The notes under the pieces were generated by a model. The model ran no database searches. It was given only the letters and a program-made list of their open reading frames with translations, and had not been told where the DNA came from. A program made the position numbers and the translations under genes. From NCBI RefSeq assembly GCF_001570425.1, contig NZ_BCSX01000018.1, positions 62,001 to 126,000 of the forward strand: a stretch of 64,000 nt of DNA, read 5' to 3'. Position 1 is the first letter of the stretch. Each line of letters begins with the position of its first letter. Source of the stretch: Mycolicibacterium brisbanense (GTDB taxonomy: Bacteria; Actinomycetota; Actinomycetes; Mycobacteriales; Mycobacteriaceae). Shown piece by piece: positions 16,927 to 25,439 of this stretch.

Positions 16927-18297
16927 ATGGCACCTGTGACAGCGCGGGCAGCCAAACCGTTGGCCGCAGCGGCCATCGCCCAGTTGGAAGCGGATGGGGT
17001 TGCGACACTCATCGGCACGGTCGTCAATCCGGCCGGCCTGATCCATGCGAAAACTGTTCCGCTGCGCCGCATGGGGATCTTCGCCGACCCCGGGCTGGGC
17101 GCCAGTCCGGTGTTCCACGCGTTCACCATCGACCAGACCGGCATCGTGTTCAGCGACGCCCTCGGCGTGGTGGGGGATCAGCGGATCCGCATCGACCTGG
17201 ATGCGCTGCGCATCCTGGGTGACGGATTGGCTTGGGCGCCTGGCGAGTTCTTCAACCAGGACGGCACGGTCGACCCGTACTGCGCGCGGGGCGTCCTGCA
17301 ACGGGTGACCGACCGGATGGCAGCGGCCGACCTGGCCGCGGTGGTCGGCCACGAGATGGAATTCGTCCTGGTCGGTCCGGACGGCGGCCGGTTGCCGTCG
17401 GTCATGTGGGCCCAGTACGGACTGGCCGGGCTGCTGGAGTTCGAAGGCTTCGTCCGGGACGTCACCAACGCGGCGACGACGTCCGGGGTGGCCATCGAAC
17501 AGTTCCACCCCGAGTACGGCGCCAACCAGTTCGAGATATCGCTCGCCCCCCAGCCGCCGGTCGCGGCCGCCGATCAGCTGGTGCTCATGCGCATCATCGT
17601 CGGCCGGGTGGCCCGCAAGTACGGTATGCGAGTCAGCCTGTCGCCGGTACCGTTCGCCGGAAGTGTGGGTTCCGGTGCCCATCAACACTTTTCGCTCACA
17701 CTCGGGGACACCGCCCTGTTCTCCGGTGGCAGCGGGATGCGGGGCATGGCGGCGCAGGGCGAGTCCGCCATCGCGGGCCTGCTCGCCGGGCTGCCTGCCG
17801 CGCAGGGTGTGCTGTGTGGGTCGGTGCTCTCGGGCCTGCGTATGCAGCCCGGACACTGGTCAGGCGCGTACAACTGCTGGGGCACCGAGAACCGGGAGGC
17901 GGCAGTGCGTTTCCTGATCGGCGGCCCCAGCAACCCGTACGGCGCCAACGTCGAGGTCAAGGTGATCGATCCCTCGGCCAACCCGTATCTGGCGAGCGCC
18001 GTGATCCTGGGCCTGGCGCATCACGGGATCGAGAACGAACTGCCGCTCGGCCCGGAGATCACGGTCGACCCCGGCAGTCTGACCGAAGTGCAGCGTGCCG
18101 AGCACGACATCGTGCAGCTGCCCACCCAGCCGGGCGATGCGCAGGCGGCGCTCGGTGCCTCGTCGCTGATCCGCGGGATTCTGGGCGATGAGCCGGTCGA
18201 TGCGGTGCTGGCGGTCCGGCGCTACGAACTGCAGTACTTCGGGCATCTCCCGGACGAGGAACTCGCCGAGAAGTTCCGGATGGCCTGGAGCGTCTAG
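16927..18297 (+). CDS. glnA3: Glutamine-synthetase-like ligase GlnA3
   Basis: This 456-residue protein has the glutamine-synthetase catalytic fold. Metal and ATP residues are seen in GHEMEFVLVG (near 138), EYGANQFEIS, GSGAHQHFSL (near 240) and ENREAAVRF; NVEVKVIDPSANPYL closes the site. In the last motif the canonical Arg-Ile-Glu-Phe-Arg is altered, as in GlnA3 proteins that do not make glutamine. Published work on actinobacterial GlnA3 points to gamma-glutamylation of polyamines; that function is inferred here from the ortholog and its place after bfrA-MFS. The gene ends 28 bases before a strong inverted repeat that may terminate it. Confidence 0.88.
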   Translation: MAPVTARAAKPLAAAAIAQLEADGVATLIGTVVNPAGLIHAKTVPLRRMGIFADPGLGASPVFHAFTIDQTGIVFSDALGVVGDQRIRIDLDALRILGDGLAWAPGEFFNQDGTVDPYCARGVLQRVTDRMAAADLAAVVGHEMEFVLVGPDGGRLPSVMWAQYGLAGLLEFEGFVRDVTNAATTSGVAIEQFHPEYGANQFEISLAPQPPVAAADQLVLMRIIVGRVARKYGMRVSLSPVPFAGSVGSGAHQHFSLTLGDTALFSGGSGMRGMAAQGESAIAGLLAGLPAAQGVLCGSVLSGLRMQPGHWSGAYNCWGTENREAAVRFLIGGPSNPYGANVEVKVIDPSANPYLASAVILGLAHHGIENELPLGPEITVDPGSLTEVQRAEHDIVQLPTQPGDAQAALGASSLIRGILGDEPVDAVLAVRRYELQYFGHLPDEELAEKFRMAWSV

Positions 18298-18325
18298 GCC
18301 CCCGGTTTTTCCGCGCCAGGTTTTC

Positions 18326-18386
18326 CGCGGAACTGTATTCCCGGTCGTTAAAGCTGACGCTTAACGACCGGGAATACAGTTCCGCG
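18326..18386. repeat. Perfect 26-bp inverted repeat with 9-nt loop
   Basis: The left arm is 18326-18351, the loop AGCTGACGC 18352-18360 and the right arm 18361-18386, with no mismatch. The arms contain GTATTCCCGGTCGTTAA and its complement. It lies between glnA3 and the VOC gene. It could act as a terminator, but the arm length and moderate GC content are more typical of a palindromic repeat or a mobile-element remnant. Confidence 0.75.
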
Positions 18387-18426
18387 TGTGGGTGCGGGGG
18401 ATTCGCGTGTGGGTGCGGGGGATTCG
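18385..18426. repeat. Tandem 21-bp direct repeat
   Basis: Two perfect head-to-tail copies (18385-18405 and 18406-18426) share the core GTGTGGGTGCGGGGGATTCG. The first copy starts in the last bases of the 26-bp inverted repeat. They lie 29-71 bases before the VOC gene, inside its likely promoter. Confidence 0.8.
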
Positions 18427-18455
18427 ATCGTGATCCGAATGGCAATACTGGGACC

Positions 18456-18827
18456 ATGATCGGCACATTGCGTTCTGTGGTCCTCGACTGCCGCGACCCT
18501 CATCGGCTGGCTGCGTTCTACTCCGGTCTCCTCGGCGGGGAGGTGGCCGTCCAGGACGACACGTGGGTGGTGGTGACGGATCCGGCCGGGCGGCGCCTGG
18601 CGTGTCAGTACTCGCCGCAGCATGAGCCGCCGCAGTTTCCCGACCCTGCCGGGTCCCAGCAGGTGCATCTGGACATCAAGGTCGACGATCCGGATGTCGC
18701 CGAACGCCAGGTGCTGGAGCTGGGCGCGACGCGGGTCACCGATGCGGTGGGCGAGAACAACTTCCGCGTGTTCCGCGACCCGGCAGGGCATCCGTTCTGT
18801 CTGGTGTGGGGCATCGACTCGGCCTGA
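18456..18827 (+). CDS. VOC (glyoxalase-like) family protein
   Basis: This 123-residue single-domain vicinal-oxygen-chelate protein contains two beta-alpha-beta-beta-beta units: VVLDCRDPHRLAAFYSGLLGGE at the start and VHLDIKVDDPDVAERQV in the second half, ending in the typical FRDPAGHPFCLVW. Potential metal ligands are fewer than in glyoxalase I, so it may be a binding protein. The substrate is unknown. It is a single rightward gene. Confidence 0.82.
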   Translation: MIGTLRSVVLDCRDPHRLAAFYSGLLGGEVAVQDDTWVVVTDPAGRRLACQYSPQHEPPQFPDPAGSQQVHLDIKVDDPDVAERQVLELGATRVTDAVGENNFRVFRDPAGHPFCLVWGIDSA

Positions 18828-18957
18828 CAGCGCCGAAGGGCCAGTTAATGCTCGGTTTGTGGGCGACCGGAAACGCTTACAGCTCAGTGCCTTTGACTGG
18901 TTCAAGGACCGCTCCAGGTCGACGGCGCCAGCGTCACGCGGCAACGCGCCCGGCCGA

Positions 18958-19512
18958 CTATGGCTGACCGCTGCTCGGTTCGCTGTTCTTGCGCCGGGTG
19001 GGGGCACCGTCCGGGGCGAACGAGTGATGGAAGGTGAAAGCGTCCGGCCCGGGAGTGTGGTCGTGAAGGTGCTCCAGCTTGGAAACCCCATCACGCCAAA
19101 CGGGTATGGCTTCCTCGGGTATCCACCAGCACACGTGGTTGGGGTTCCCCAGCCTGTCGAACCAGTCGTAGCGCCTGTTCAGCGCCTCACGGTGTAGACC
19201 GGTGTAAATGGCGTCGGCGGCAGCGCGCAGGCCTGTCCAGAGCGAGAGAGTCGCGGCCAGGGCGGTCGTCTCCACCGGACGGCCCTTGCGGTACCACGTC
19301 GGTACGGTGAACTCTCCCCACGCACCCCAATCGGCCCCGAAGAGTTCGCCACGGTTACCGTCTGCCGGTTCGGCATGAGCGATATAGCCCGGCTGCCGAC
19401 TGATCTGCCCGTAAACAGCCGCACCGATGTCGTAGAACTCGCGCGTGAGGGGAGTGGAATCGGCGAGAGGAGACTTCAGGACGCCGAATGTGTACAGCGC
19501 AAGATGAGGCAT
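18958..19512 (-). CDS. DUF3291 domain protein
   Basis: This 184-residue protein fits the DUF3291 family: LALYTFGVLKSPLADS at the start, a PGYIAHAEPAD segment, LSLWTGLRAAADAIYTGLH in the middle, and a WWIPEEAIPVW signature near 130. The C-terminal 30 residues are Pro/His/Arg-rich and poorly conserved. No function is established. It is single and convergent with the VOC gene. Codon use is slightly less GC-biased than its neighbours. Confidence 0.75.
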   Translation of the reverse strand: MPHLALYTFGVLKSPLADSTPLTREFYDIGAAVYGQISRQPGYIAHAEPADGNRGELFGADWGAWGEFTVPTWYRKGRPVETTALAATLSLWTGLRAAADAIYTGLHREALNRRYDWFDRLGNPNHVCWWIPEEAIPVWRDGVSKLEHLHDHTPGPDAFTFHHSFAPDGAPTRRKNSEPSSGQP

Positions 19513-19926
19513 ACGTCTCTTCCTGGTCAGGGCTGCCTGGGGTGTTGCACCCGGTCCGTGGCTTGATCGTGGGGCGAGGGTTCGCAGGGCCTGACCGGAT
19601 GCATCGTGTTACGGCCGGCCTAGCCTGTACGAGCTCCTGTGCGGCTGTGCTGAGCACCCGAAGCCCGGACGAAGGTAGCCGCTTTCTTGCGCCATGTCGA
19701 AGTTGCAATTCCCCGCCTGACGTGGCCTCTCCCACTAATGGTTGCGCTGCAGGACCGCGGTGTTGCCCACTTCCACTGAGCGGCGCGGCGACTCGCTACG
19801 ACTGACCGCGTGGCATCGCCTACTTCGGGGTCGCCATTTCTGATCGAGGATTGACGCCACAACCAAAGTCGCCGCCGACGAGAACCCTCCGCGGCCATGA
19901 AGCGGGGCCGGCAGGGTTTGCGTTGC
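19513..19926. other. Intergenic stretch without a supported gene
   Basis: These 414 bases separate two leftward genes. Open frames exist on both strands, but none shows mycobacterial third-position GC bias, a ribosome-binding site or a recognisable family. The composition is less GC-rich than the flanks. It may be decayed coding DNA. Confidence 0.5.
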
Positions 19927-20370
19927 TCAGACCAGCCCGGTGGCGTCGAAGACCCACGACATGTCCGCGGTCGCGAAATCGGACAGCCAGCTCGCCGGAG
20001 CGTGGTTGGTCAGCGCGCCCATGTCCCAGTAGTCCTTCCACAGCGTCACCTTGCCGTTCTCCACGCGGTGCACCGTGACGAACTTGAGTATCGCGGATTC
20101 ACCTGTCTGCCAATGCCATTCCTCGTGATGCTCGTACATGGCGTCGGCGCCGTTGGACACCAGCAGCCCGGGGAAGTTCTCGTAGGAGGCCAGCGGTTCC
20201 AGTCCGATCTTGAGCCGCTTGACGATGTCCTCTGGCCCTCTGGCTGCGGCCGTCGGGCCCACCGGCATGTCCAGGTAGATGCAGTCGTCGGAGACGTAGG
20301 TCTTGAGCAGCTCCCAGTTGCGGTCAGACAGTGCCTGCCACAGCCCGACGATCGTATTCTCAACTGACAC
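19927..20370 (-). CDS. SnoaL/limonene-epoxide-hydrolase-like (NTF2-fold) protein
   Basis: This 147-residue NTF2-like fold protein begins with an N-terminal helix (ENTIVGLWQALSDRNW), then DDCIYLDMPVGPTAAARGPEDI typical of SnoaL/LEH proteins, and later strands WHWQTGESAILKFVTVHRVENGKV. LEH-type catalytic Asp and Arg positions are plausible but not certain. The GTG at 20370 gives an 11-base overlap with the 3' end of the amidohydrolase gene, so the two are translationally coupled. It may act on a product of that enzyme (inference). Confidence 0.75.
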   Translation of the reverse strand: MSVENTIVGLWQALSDRNWELLKTYVSDDCIYLDMPVGPTAAARGPEDIVKRLKIGLEPLASYENFPGLLVSNGADAMYEHHEEWHWQTGESAILKFVTVHRVENGKVTLWKDYWDMGALTNHAPASWLSDFATADMSWVFDATGLV

Positions 20371-22147
20371 TGGTGAGTTCGCCTTTCTGGGTGGGCTGGG
20401 CCGGGGATCGGTGGGCGGCGCGCAAGAACCGTCCGGTGCGTGTGGCGCCGACGAGGTCGGTGAGTTGCCCGTCGAGGTAGACGGCCTTGCCGGCGACGAG
20501 GACGGCAGTGACGGTGTCGTCATTGCGGTTGACCATCCGCGACAGCCCACCGTAGTGCTCGACAGTGTCCTCGGCGTACTCGTCCAGCGAACCGTCGAGG
20601 TGTTGCGGATCGAGCACGACCACGTCGGCGCGATCGCCGATACGGAGGTGCCCGGCGTCGAGGCGGTACCAGTCGGCGAGCTCGCCGGTGAGCCGGTGCA
20701 CGGCCTGTTCGATCGACATGAAAGGCGTACCGGCTTGCTCGGCGTCCCGGACATGTCGCAGCAGGCGCAGCCCCATGTTGTAGAACGCCATGTTGCGCAG
20801 ATGCGCCCCCGCGTCGGAAAAGCCCAGCTGGATACCCGGGTCGCGCGCGAGCTTCTTGAGCACGTCGGGACGGTGGTTGGAGATGGTGGTGCGCCACCGT
20901 AGCGCGGTTCCGTGGTCGAGGACGAGGTCCAGGAACGCATCGACCGGATGGACGCCCCGGTCGACCCCGACCTGGCCGAACGACTTGCCGACCACGGAAT
21001 CGTCAGGGCAGGCAACGATTTCGGCGTCGAAGAAATCGCGATGCCACACCCGGACGCCGAATTTGTTCTCGTAGTCCTTGCGGAACCGGCGGCGGTAGTC
21101 CTCGTCGCGCAGCAGTTCGTTGCGCTCCACCTCGTCACGCAGATGCAGTGCGGCCGCCCCCGAGCCGAACTCCTCGAACACCACCAGATCGATGCCGTCG
21201 GCGTACACCTCGAACGGCACCGGCAGGTGCTGCCAGCGGAAGTTGCCGCCGAGCGCGTTGGTGATCCGCGCCAGCGGCCCCATCAAAAGGATCGCGTAGG
21301 GGTTGGCCTTGATGTCGGCGGCCGACAGCAGCGAGGTCTTCAGCGGATTGCGGAAGATGCCGAGCGACTGGGCCACCTGCGATGCCAGGTTGACCGGATT
21401 CTGGATGTCGGGGCCGGACTGCAGCACCCGACCCGCGCGGCGCAGCAGCGACTTGAGCCTGCGCAGCTCGCGCGGTTTGGCGTAGGTCGACGGCAGCGTG
21501 CGCGACCGGCAGGTGTCACCGTCGATCTTGTCGAAAAGCAGCTGTTGCGAGGACATTCCGACGAAGCCGGCGCGCAGTGCCTCGGCGAGCATCTGCTCCA
21601 TGCGGGCCTGCTCGGCGCGGGTCGGACGTTGGTCCTTGCGGGTGGCGCGGTCCAGGCCCATCACTGCGGTGCGCATGTCGGAGTGCCCGATGAACGCCGC
21701 CAGGTTGGGGCCTAACGGCAGCGCCTCGAGGGCGGCGACGTATTCGTCGCAGTTGGTCCAAATCTTGTTCGCGTCGACCGCGGCGATGACGTGCTCGCGC
21801 GGGATGGCCTCGACCCGGCCGAACAGGTCACCTGCGTCGACCCCGCCCACATATACCGTCGACAGCGAGCAGGAACCGAGCATCACCGTCGTCACGCCAT
21901 GGCGCAGTGATTCCGACAGTGACGGACCGTTCAGCACCTCGATGTCGTAGTGCGTATGGATATCGACCATTCCGGGCATGACCCACTTGCCGGTGGCGTC
22001 GATGACCCGGGGGCAGTCGGTGTCATCGAGGTCGTCGGGCGATATGGCGACGACATGGCCGTCGCGAATCCCGATGGTGCGCACGGCCGACGGGGCACCG
22101 GTGCCGTCGAACCAGCGGCCGTTGCGAATGATTGTGTCGAAGGTCAC
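20360..22147 (-). CDS. Amidohydrolase, N-acyl-D-amino-acid deacylase type
   Basis: This 595-residue metal-dependent amidohydrolase opens with IIRNGRWFDGTG and has the metal motif MPGMVDIHTHYD (residues about 57-68), a GHSDMR segment, a late SDAGAHLRNM with the conserved Asp, and the C-terminal domain IGDRADVVVLDPQHL. This order is typical of D-aminoacylase and dihydroorotase-like enzymes of the COG3653 group. The natural substrate is unknown. The GTG at 22147 is used; TTG at 22150 is the alternative. A 22-bp palindrome lies 36 bases upstream and probably regulates it. Confidence 0.85.
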   Translation of the reverse strand: MTFDTIIRNGRWFDGTGAPSAVRTIGIRDGHVVAISPDDLDDTDCPRVIDATGKWVMPGMVDIHTHYDIEVLNGPSLSESLRHGVTTVMLGSCSLSTVYVGGVDAGDLFGRVEAIPREHVIAAVDANKIWTNCDEYVAALEALPLGPNLAAFIGHSDMRTAVMGLDRATRKDQRPTRAEQARMEQMLAEALRAGFVGMSSQQLLFDKIDGDTCRSRTLPSTYAKPRELRRLKSLLRRAGRVLQSGPDIQNPVNLASQVAQSLGIFRNPLKTSLLSAADIKANPYAILLMGPLARITNALGGNFRWQHLPVPFEVYADGIDLVVFEEFGSGAAALHLRDEVERNELLRDEDYRRRFRKDYENKFGVRVWHRDFFDAEIVACPDDSVVGKSFGQVGVDRGVHPVDAFLDLVLDHGTALRWRTTISNHRPDVLKKLARDPGIQLGFSDAGAHLRNMAFYNMGLRLLRHVRDAEQAGTPFMSIEQAVHRLTGELADWYRLDAGHLRIGDRADVVVLDPQHLDGSLDEYAEDTVEHYGGLSRMVNRNDDTVTAVLVAGKAVYLDGQLTDLVGATRTGRFLRAAHRSPAQPTQKGELTSVS

Positions 22148-22182
22148 CAAGTCATAGAACAGCCGTGGTGGTCGGGTGTCAA

Positions 22183-22204
22183 TGAAATCCGTGAACAGAT
22201 TTCA
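22183..22204. promoter_or_regulatory. Operator-like palindrome upstream of the amidohydrolase gene
   Basis: TGAAATC and GATTTCA form perfect 7-bp arms around an 8-base spacer, 36-57 bases upstream of the GTG start at 22147. AT-rich arms in GC-rich DNA at a promoter position suggest a repressor or activator site, for instance of the GntR or TetR type. Confidence 0.45.
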
Positions 22205-22246
22205 AAAAATGTCTACTGGCCCGTCTCGGGGTCGAGTGAGCTGCAG

Positions 22247-23173
22247 TTATAGCGGCGCCCAGGCGTCGGGCTGACGGCCGTCGAGGTCGGTGAAGCCGTA
22301 TTCCCTGGCCAGATCCACCGAGCTGACCGACCGCTGGTTCCACCGGGCCCGGGTGGGGTCCGCGGCGATGGCGGCGATGCCCCTGCCGACGAAACGGGGG
22401 GTCTCGGATTCGGCGAAACCCGGTGGGGCCATCGGGTAGCCGTCGGCGCGCATCGGGTCCAGTGCGGTGTGCCAGGTTTCCTCGGTGATGCCGTAGTTGT
22501 CCAGCATCATCTCCGAACGCAGCCACCCCGGCGTGACGGCGACCGCCGTGGCGCCGAACACCGCAAGCTCGTAGCCATGGCTGAACGCCAGCCGGTTGAC
22601 CGCAGTCTTCACCAGGTCGTAGAACACCGAAAGCCGGTAGTTCTCGAAGTTGAATTCTGTTGTCCCATCGGTGATCTCAACGAGAAGACCACCCATCTTG
22701 GTGGTCAGCAGGGGCAGTAGGCAATGCGATGTGATCAGATGGGTGTCGATCCCGAGCCGCAGGATGCGCAAGCCGTCGTCGAGATCGTGCTGCCACATCG
22801 GCCGGCCCCATGTCGCGGGAGCGCCCTTGAGTATCTCCGCGCCCCAGATGTCGTTGACGAGGATGTCGATGCTGCCGAAGTCGCTGCCGAGCCGTTCCGC
22901 AAGCGCGCGGACCTGAGGGATGTCGAGATGGTCGACCTGGATGGGGATGCCCACACCGCCCACCGCACACACGAGTTCGGCGGTCTCCTCGATTGTTTCG
23001 GGGCGGTCATAGTCGGAGAGGCGGCTGCCGGAGACACTGCTGCGCCCGGTGCACACCACCGTGGCGCCGGCCTCGCCCAGCGCCATGGCGATACCGCGAC
23101 CGGCACCGCGGGTCGCACCGGCGACCACGGCGACACGGCCGCGCAGCGCATTCGGATCCGGCGTCCACACCAT
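22247..23173 (-). CDS. Short-chain dehydrogenase/reductase
   Basis: This 308-residue Rossmann-fold oxidoreductase shows the cofactor motif VAGATRGAGRGIA (near residue 18), a DHLDIPQVRAL segment and LVNDIWGAE in place of the usual NNAG. YRLSVFYDLVKTAVNRLAFSHG supplies the catalytic Tyr/Lys region, although the spacing Y-x(6)-K is longer than the classical Y-x3-K. The C-terminal extension is longer than in typical SDRs. The substrate is unknown. The ATG at 23173 (MVWTPDPNALRG) is chosen over a longer frame that would cross the divergent promoter. Confidence 0.82.
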   Translation of the reverse strand: MVWTPDPNALRGRVAVVAGATRGAGRGIAMALGEAGATVVCTGRSSVSGSRLSDYDRPETIEETAELVCAVGGVGIPIQVDHLDIPQVRALAERLGSDFGSIDILVNDIWGAEILKGAPATWGRPMWQHDLDDGLRILRLGIDTHLITSHCLLPLLTTKMGGLLVEITDGTTEFNFENYRLSVFYDLVKTAVNRLAFSHGYELAVFGATAVAVTPGWLRSEMMLDNYGITEETWHTALDPMRADGYPMAPPGFAESETPRFVGRGIAAIAADPTRARWNQRSVSSVDLAREYGFTDLDGRQPDAWAPL

Positions 23174-23256
23174 CCGATGAGTATCGCGCCCGACGGCCAC
23201 CGAACATTGCGGTTCAGCATTGTTGCCGCCGCGCCGGCCCGCGCATACTGGCGAAG

Positions 23257-24180
23257 GTGACACCGCTACAGCGCTACATCGCAGAGGAAATTGCCACCGA
23301 TCATGTGGACGGCCTGCTGTCCCGGCGTGAGGCACTCCGGAGGCTGGCCCTCATCGGCATGGGCACCGCCGCCGCCACCGCTCTGATCGCCGCGTGCGGT
23401 GAGCAGAAGACGGCCGCTCCGCCGACGTCGGAGTCGCCGACACCCAGCCCGACGCCGAGCCCGAGTGCCGGCGGGCCGCCACCGGGTTCGGCCGGCGCCT
23501 TGCCCACCAGCCCGATCACCTGGGCCGGACCCGCCGGGCAGCTCCAAGGTGCCTGGGCGGCGGCGCCACAACCCCGCGGCGGGGTTCTGGTGATCCACGA
23601 GAACAAGGGGCTCAACGACTGGGTCCGTTCTGTCGCAGGACGTTTCGCCGGCATCGGCTACTCCGCGCTGGCCATCGACCTGCTGTCCGGCCAGGGCGGC
23701 ACCGCGGCCTTCAGCGATCCGGCTGCCGCCACCGCGGCGCTGAGCAAGATCGCGCCCGAGGAGTTCGTCGCGAACCTGAAGTCCGGTGTCGACGAGCTTG
23801 CCCGCCGCGTCCCCGACCACAAACTCGCGGCGGTGGGCTTCTGCATGGGCGGCGGTCTCGTGTGGCAACTGCTGGCCGCAGGCGCCCCGCAACTTGCTGC
23901 GGCGGTGCCGTTCTACGGGCCGGCCCCGGACAATCCGGACTTCTCCGGCTCGCGCGGCGCGGCCGTGCTGGCGTTCTACGGCGCCTTGGACCAACGGGTG
24001 ACCAGCACCGAACCCGTCGTTCGCGCCGCACTGGAGAAGGCCGGGATGGTGCACGATCTCGTGACCGAACCCGATGCCAACCACGCGTTCTTCAACGACA
24101 CCGGGGACCGCTACAACGCGGCAGCGGCGGCCGATGCCTGGCGTCGCGTCCAGGACTGGTTCGGCCAGCACCTCGGCTGA
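23257..24180 (+). CDS. Tat-exported lipoprotein with dienelactone-hydrolase domain
   Basis: This 307-residue protein begins at GTG 23257. Twin arginines R23-R24 in SRREALRRL precede a hydrophobic stretch and a lipobox LIAAC (C47), so it is probably a Tat-exported lipoprotein. A Pro/Ser-rich linker (55-85) leads to a dienelactone-hydrolase alpha/beta domain: Glu115 in HENKG, nucleophile Cys196 in GFCMGG, Asp245 in YGALDQ and His276 in DANHAFF form the expected catalytic set. It would work at the cell surface on an ester or lactone, but the substrate is unknown. It is divergent from the SDR gene. Confidence 0.88.
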   Translation: MTPLQRYIAEEIATDHVDGLLSRREALRRLALIGMGTAAATALIAACGEQKTAAPPTSESPTPSPTPSPSAGGPPPGSAGALPTSPITWAGPAGQLQGAWAAAPQPRGGVLVIHENKGLNDWVRSVAGRFAGIGYSALAIDLLSGQGGTAAFSDPAAATAALSKIAPEEFVANLKSGVDELARRVPDHKLAAVGFCMGGGLVWQLLAAGAPQLAAAVPFYGPAPDNPDFSGSRGAAVLAFYGALDQRVTSTEPVVRAALEKAGMVHDLVTEPDANHAFFNDTGDRYNAAAAADAWRRVQDWFGQHLG

Positions 24181-24264
24181 GCTGCCTGCGGAGTTCAGCG
24201 GCTGTTCAGGCACCGGTCGGGGTCACGTTGTTGACCGCACATCACGCCCGGTTCTGATCTGGGC

Positions 24265-25368
24265 ATGCGGGTTGTCCAGGTTGCCAACTTCTACGGCCCG
24301 CGCTCGGGGGGTCTGCGCACCGCGGTCGACCGGCTGGGCGCGGAATACAGCGCGGCCGGCCACGAGGTCTACCTCATCGTGCCCGGCTCTGTTCCCGAAC
24401 GGCACATGCTACCCACCGGCGTGGTACGAATCTCGTTGCCGGCCAGACAGATCCCGTTCACCGGCGGTTACCGCGCCGTTCTTCCCGGTCCGGTCACCAC
24501 ACTGCTGAGCCGACTCGAGCCCGACGCGTTGGAGGTGTCCGACCGGCTCACCCTGCGCTCGCTCGGGCCGTGGGGCCGGCGCAATCACGTTGCCACCGTG
24601 ATGATCTCCCACGAACGCCTCGACCGCCTTGTCGGACAGGTGCTTCCGCGGTCGCTGGCCCGCGCGGTGGCCAACTTCGCCAACCGCCGCACCGCGGCGA
24701 ATTACGACGCGGTGGTGTGCACGACGGCGTTCGCCCGTGAAGAGTTCGACCGCATCGGTGCCGCCAACGTCGCGACCGTGCCGCTCGGCGTCGATCTCGA
24801 GCAGTTCCACCCGCGCAGGCACAGCGAGCAGATGCGCAGCCGGTGGGCCGCCCCGCAACAGACTCTGCTCGTGCACTGCGGTCGGTTGTCGGTGGAGAAG
24901 CACGCCCATCGAAGCATTGATACCGTTGCTGCACTGCGCGATTCGGGTGTCGACGCACGACTGGTGGTGGTCGGGGAGGGGCCCATGCGGGCGCGGCTGG
25001 AACGTCAGGCGGCACGGCTGCCGGTCGACTTCACCGGCTACATCGGCTGCCGGGACACGGTGGCGACCATTCTGGCGTCGGCCGATGTCGCACTCGCCCC
25101 GGGCCCGCACGAGACGTTCGGCCTGGCCGCTCTGGAGGCCCTGGCCTGCGGCACCCCCGCGGTGGTGTCGCGGACCTCGGCCCTGGCCGAGATCCTCACC
25201 TCCGACAGCGGCGCGACGGCCGACAACGACCCCCGGGCCATCGCGCACGCCGTGACCTCGGTGATCAGCCGCCCGGAACCACTGCGGCGCAGCAGTGCGC
25301 GCCAGCGTGCCGAGCAGTTCACCTGGCCGAGGGCCGCGGCAGGCATGCTCGACGTGCTCGGTGCCTGA
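24265..25368 (+). CDS. GT4-family glycosyltransferase
   Basis: This 367-residue GT-B-fold retaining glycosyltransferase has an N-terminal acceptor domain starting VVQVANFYGPRSGGLRTAVDRL. The C-terminal nucleotide-sugar domain contains VHCGRLSVEKHAHRSID, VVVGEGPMRARLE and the E-x7-E motif HETFGLAALEALACGTP. It has no membrane segment. The opening resembles mycobacterial GT4 mannosyltransferases that modify phosphatidylinositol mannosides or related glycolipids (PimC-like), but I cannot fix the substrate from sequence alone. It is a single gene with its own upstream gap of 84 bases. Confidence 0.85.
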   Translation: MRVVQVANFYGPRSGGLRTAVDRLGAEYSAAGHEVYLIVPGSVPERHMLPTGVVRISLPARQIPFTGGYRAVLPGPVTTLLSRLEPDALEVSDRLTLRSLGPWGRRNHVATVMISHERLDRLVGQVLPRSLARAVANFANRRTAANYDAVVCTTAFAREEFDRIGAANVATVPLGVDLEQFHPRRHSEQMRSRWAAPQQTLLVHCGRLSVEKHAHRSIDTVAALRDSGVDARLVVVGEGPMRARLERQAARLPVDFTGYIGCRDTVATILASADVALAPGPHETFGLAALEALACGTPAVVSRTSALAEILTSDSGATADNDPRAIAHAVTSVISRPEPLRRSSARQRAEQFTWPRAAAGMLDVLGA

Positions 25369-25439
25369 ACAACGCGGCGCCGTGGCGGCGTTGTCACGGC
25401 GGACGCGAGGAGCAATCAGGATCACGGTAGGTTGTCCGC

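Noticed and set aside
18326..18426. CRISPR array
   Set aside because: There are only two repeat units with no spacer between them and no cas genes, so it is a tandem duplication beside a palindrome.
22993..23256. Upstream extension of the dienelactone hydrolase frame
   Set aside because: It runs antisense through the SDR gene with Arg-rich composition; the Tat lipoprotein signal defines the start at 23257.
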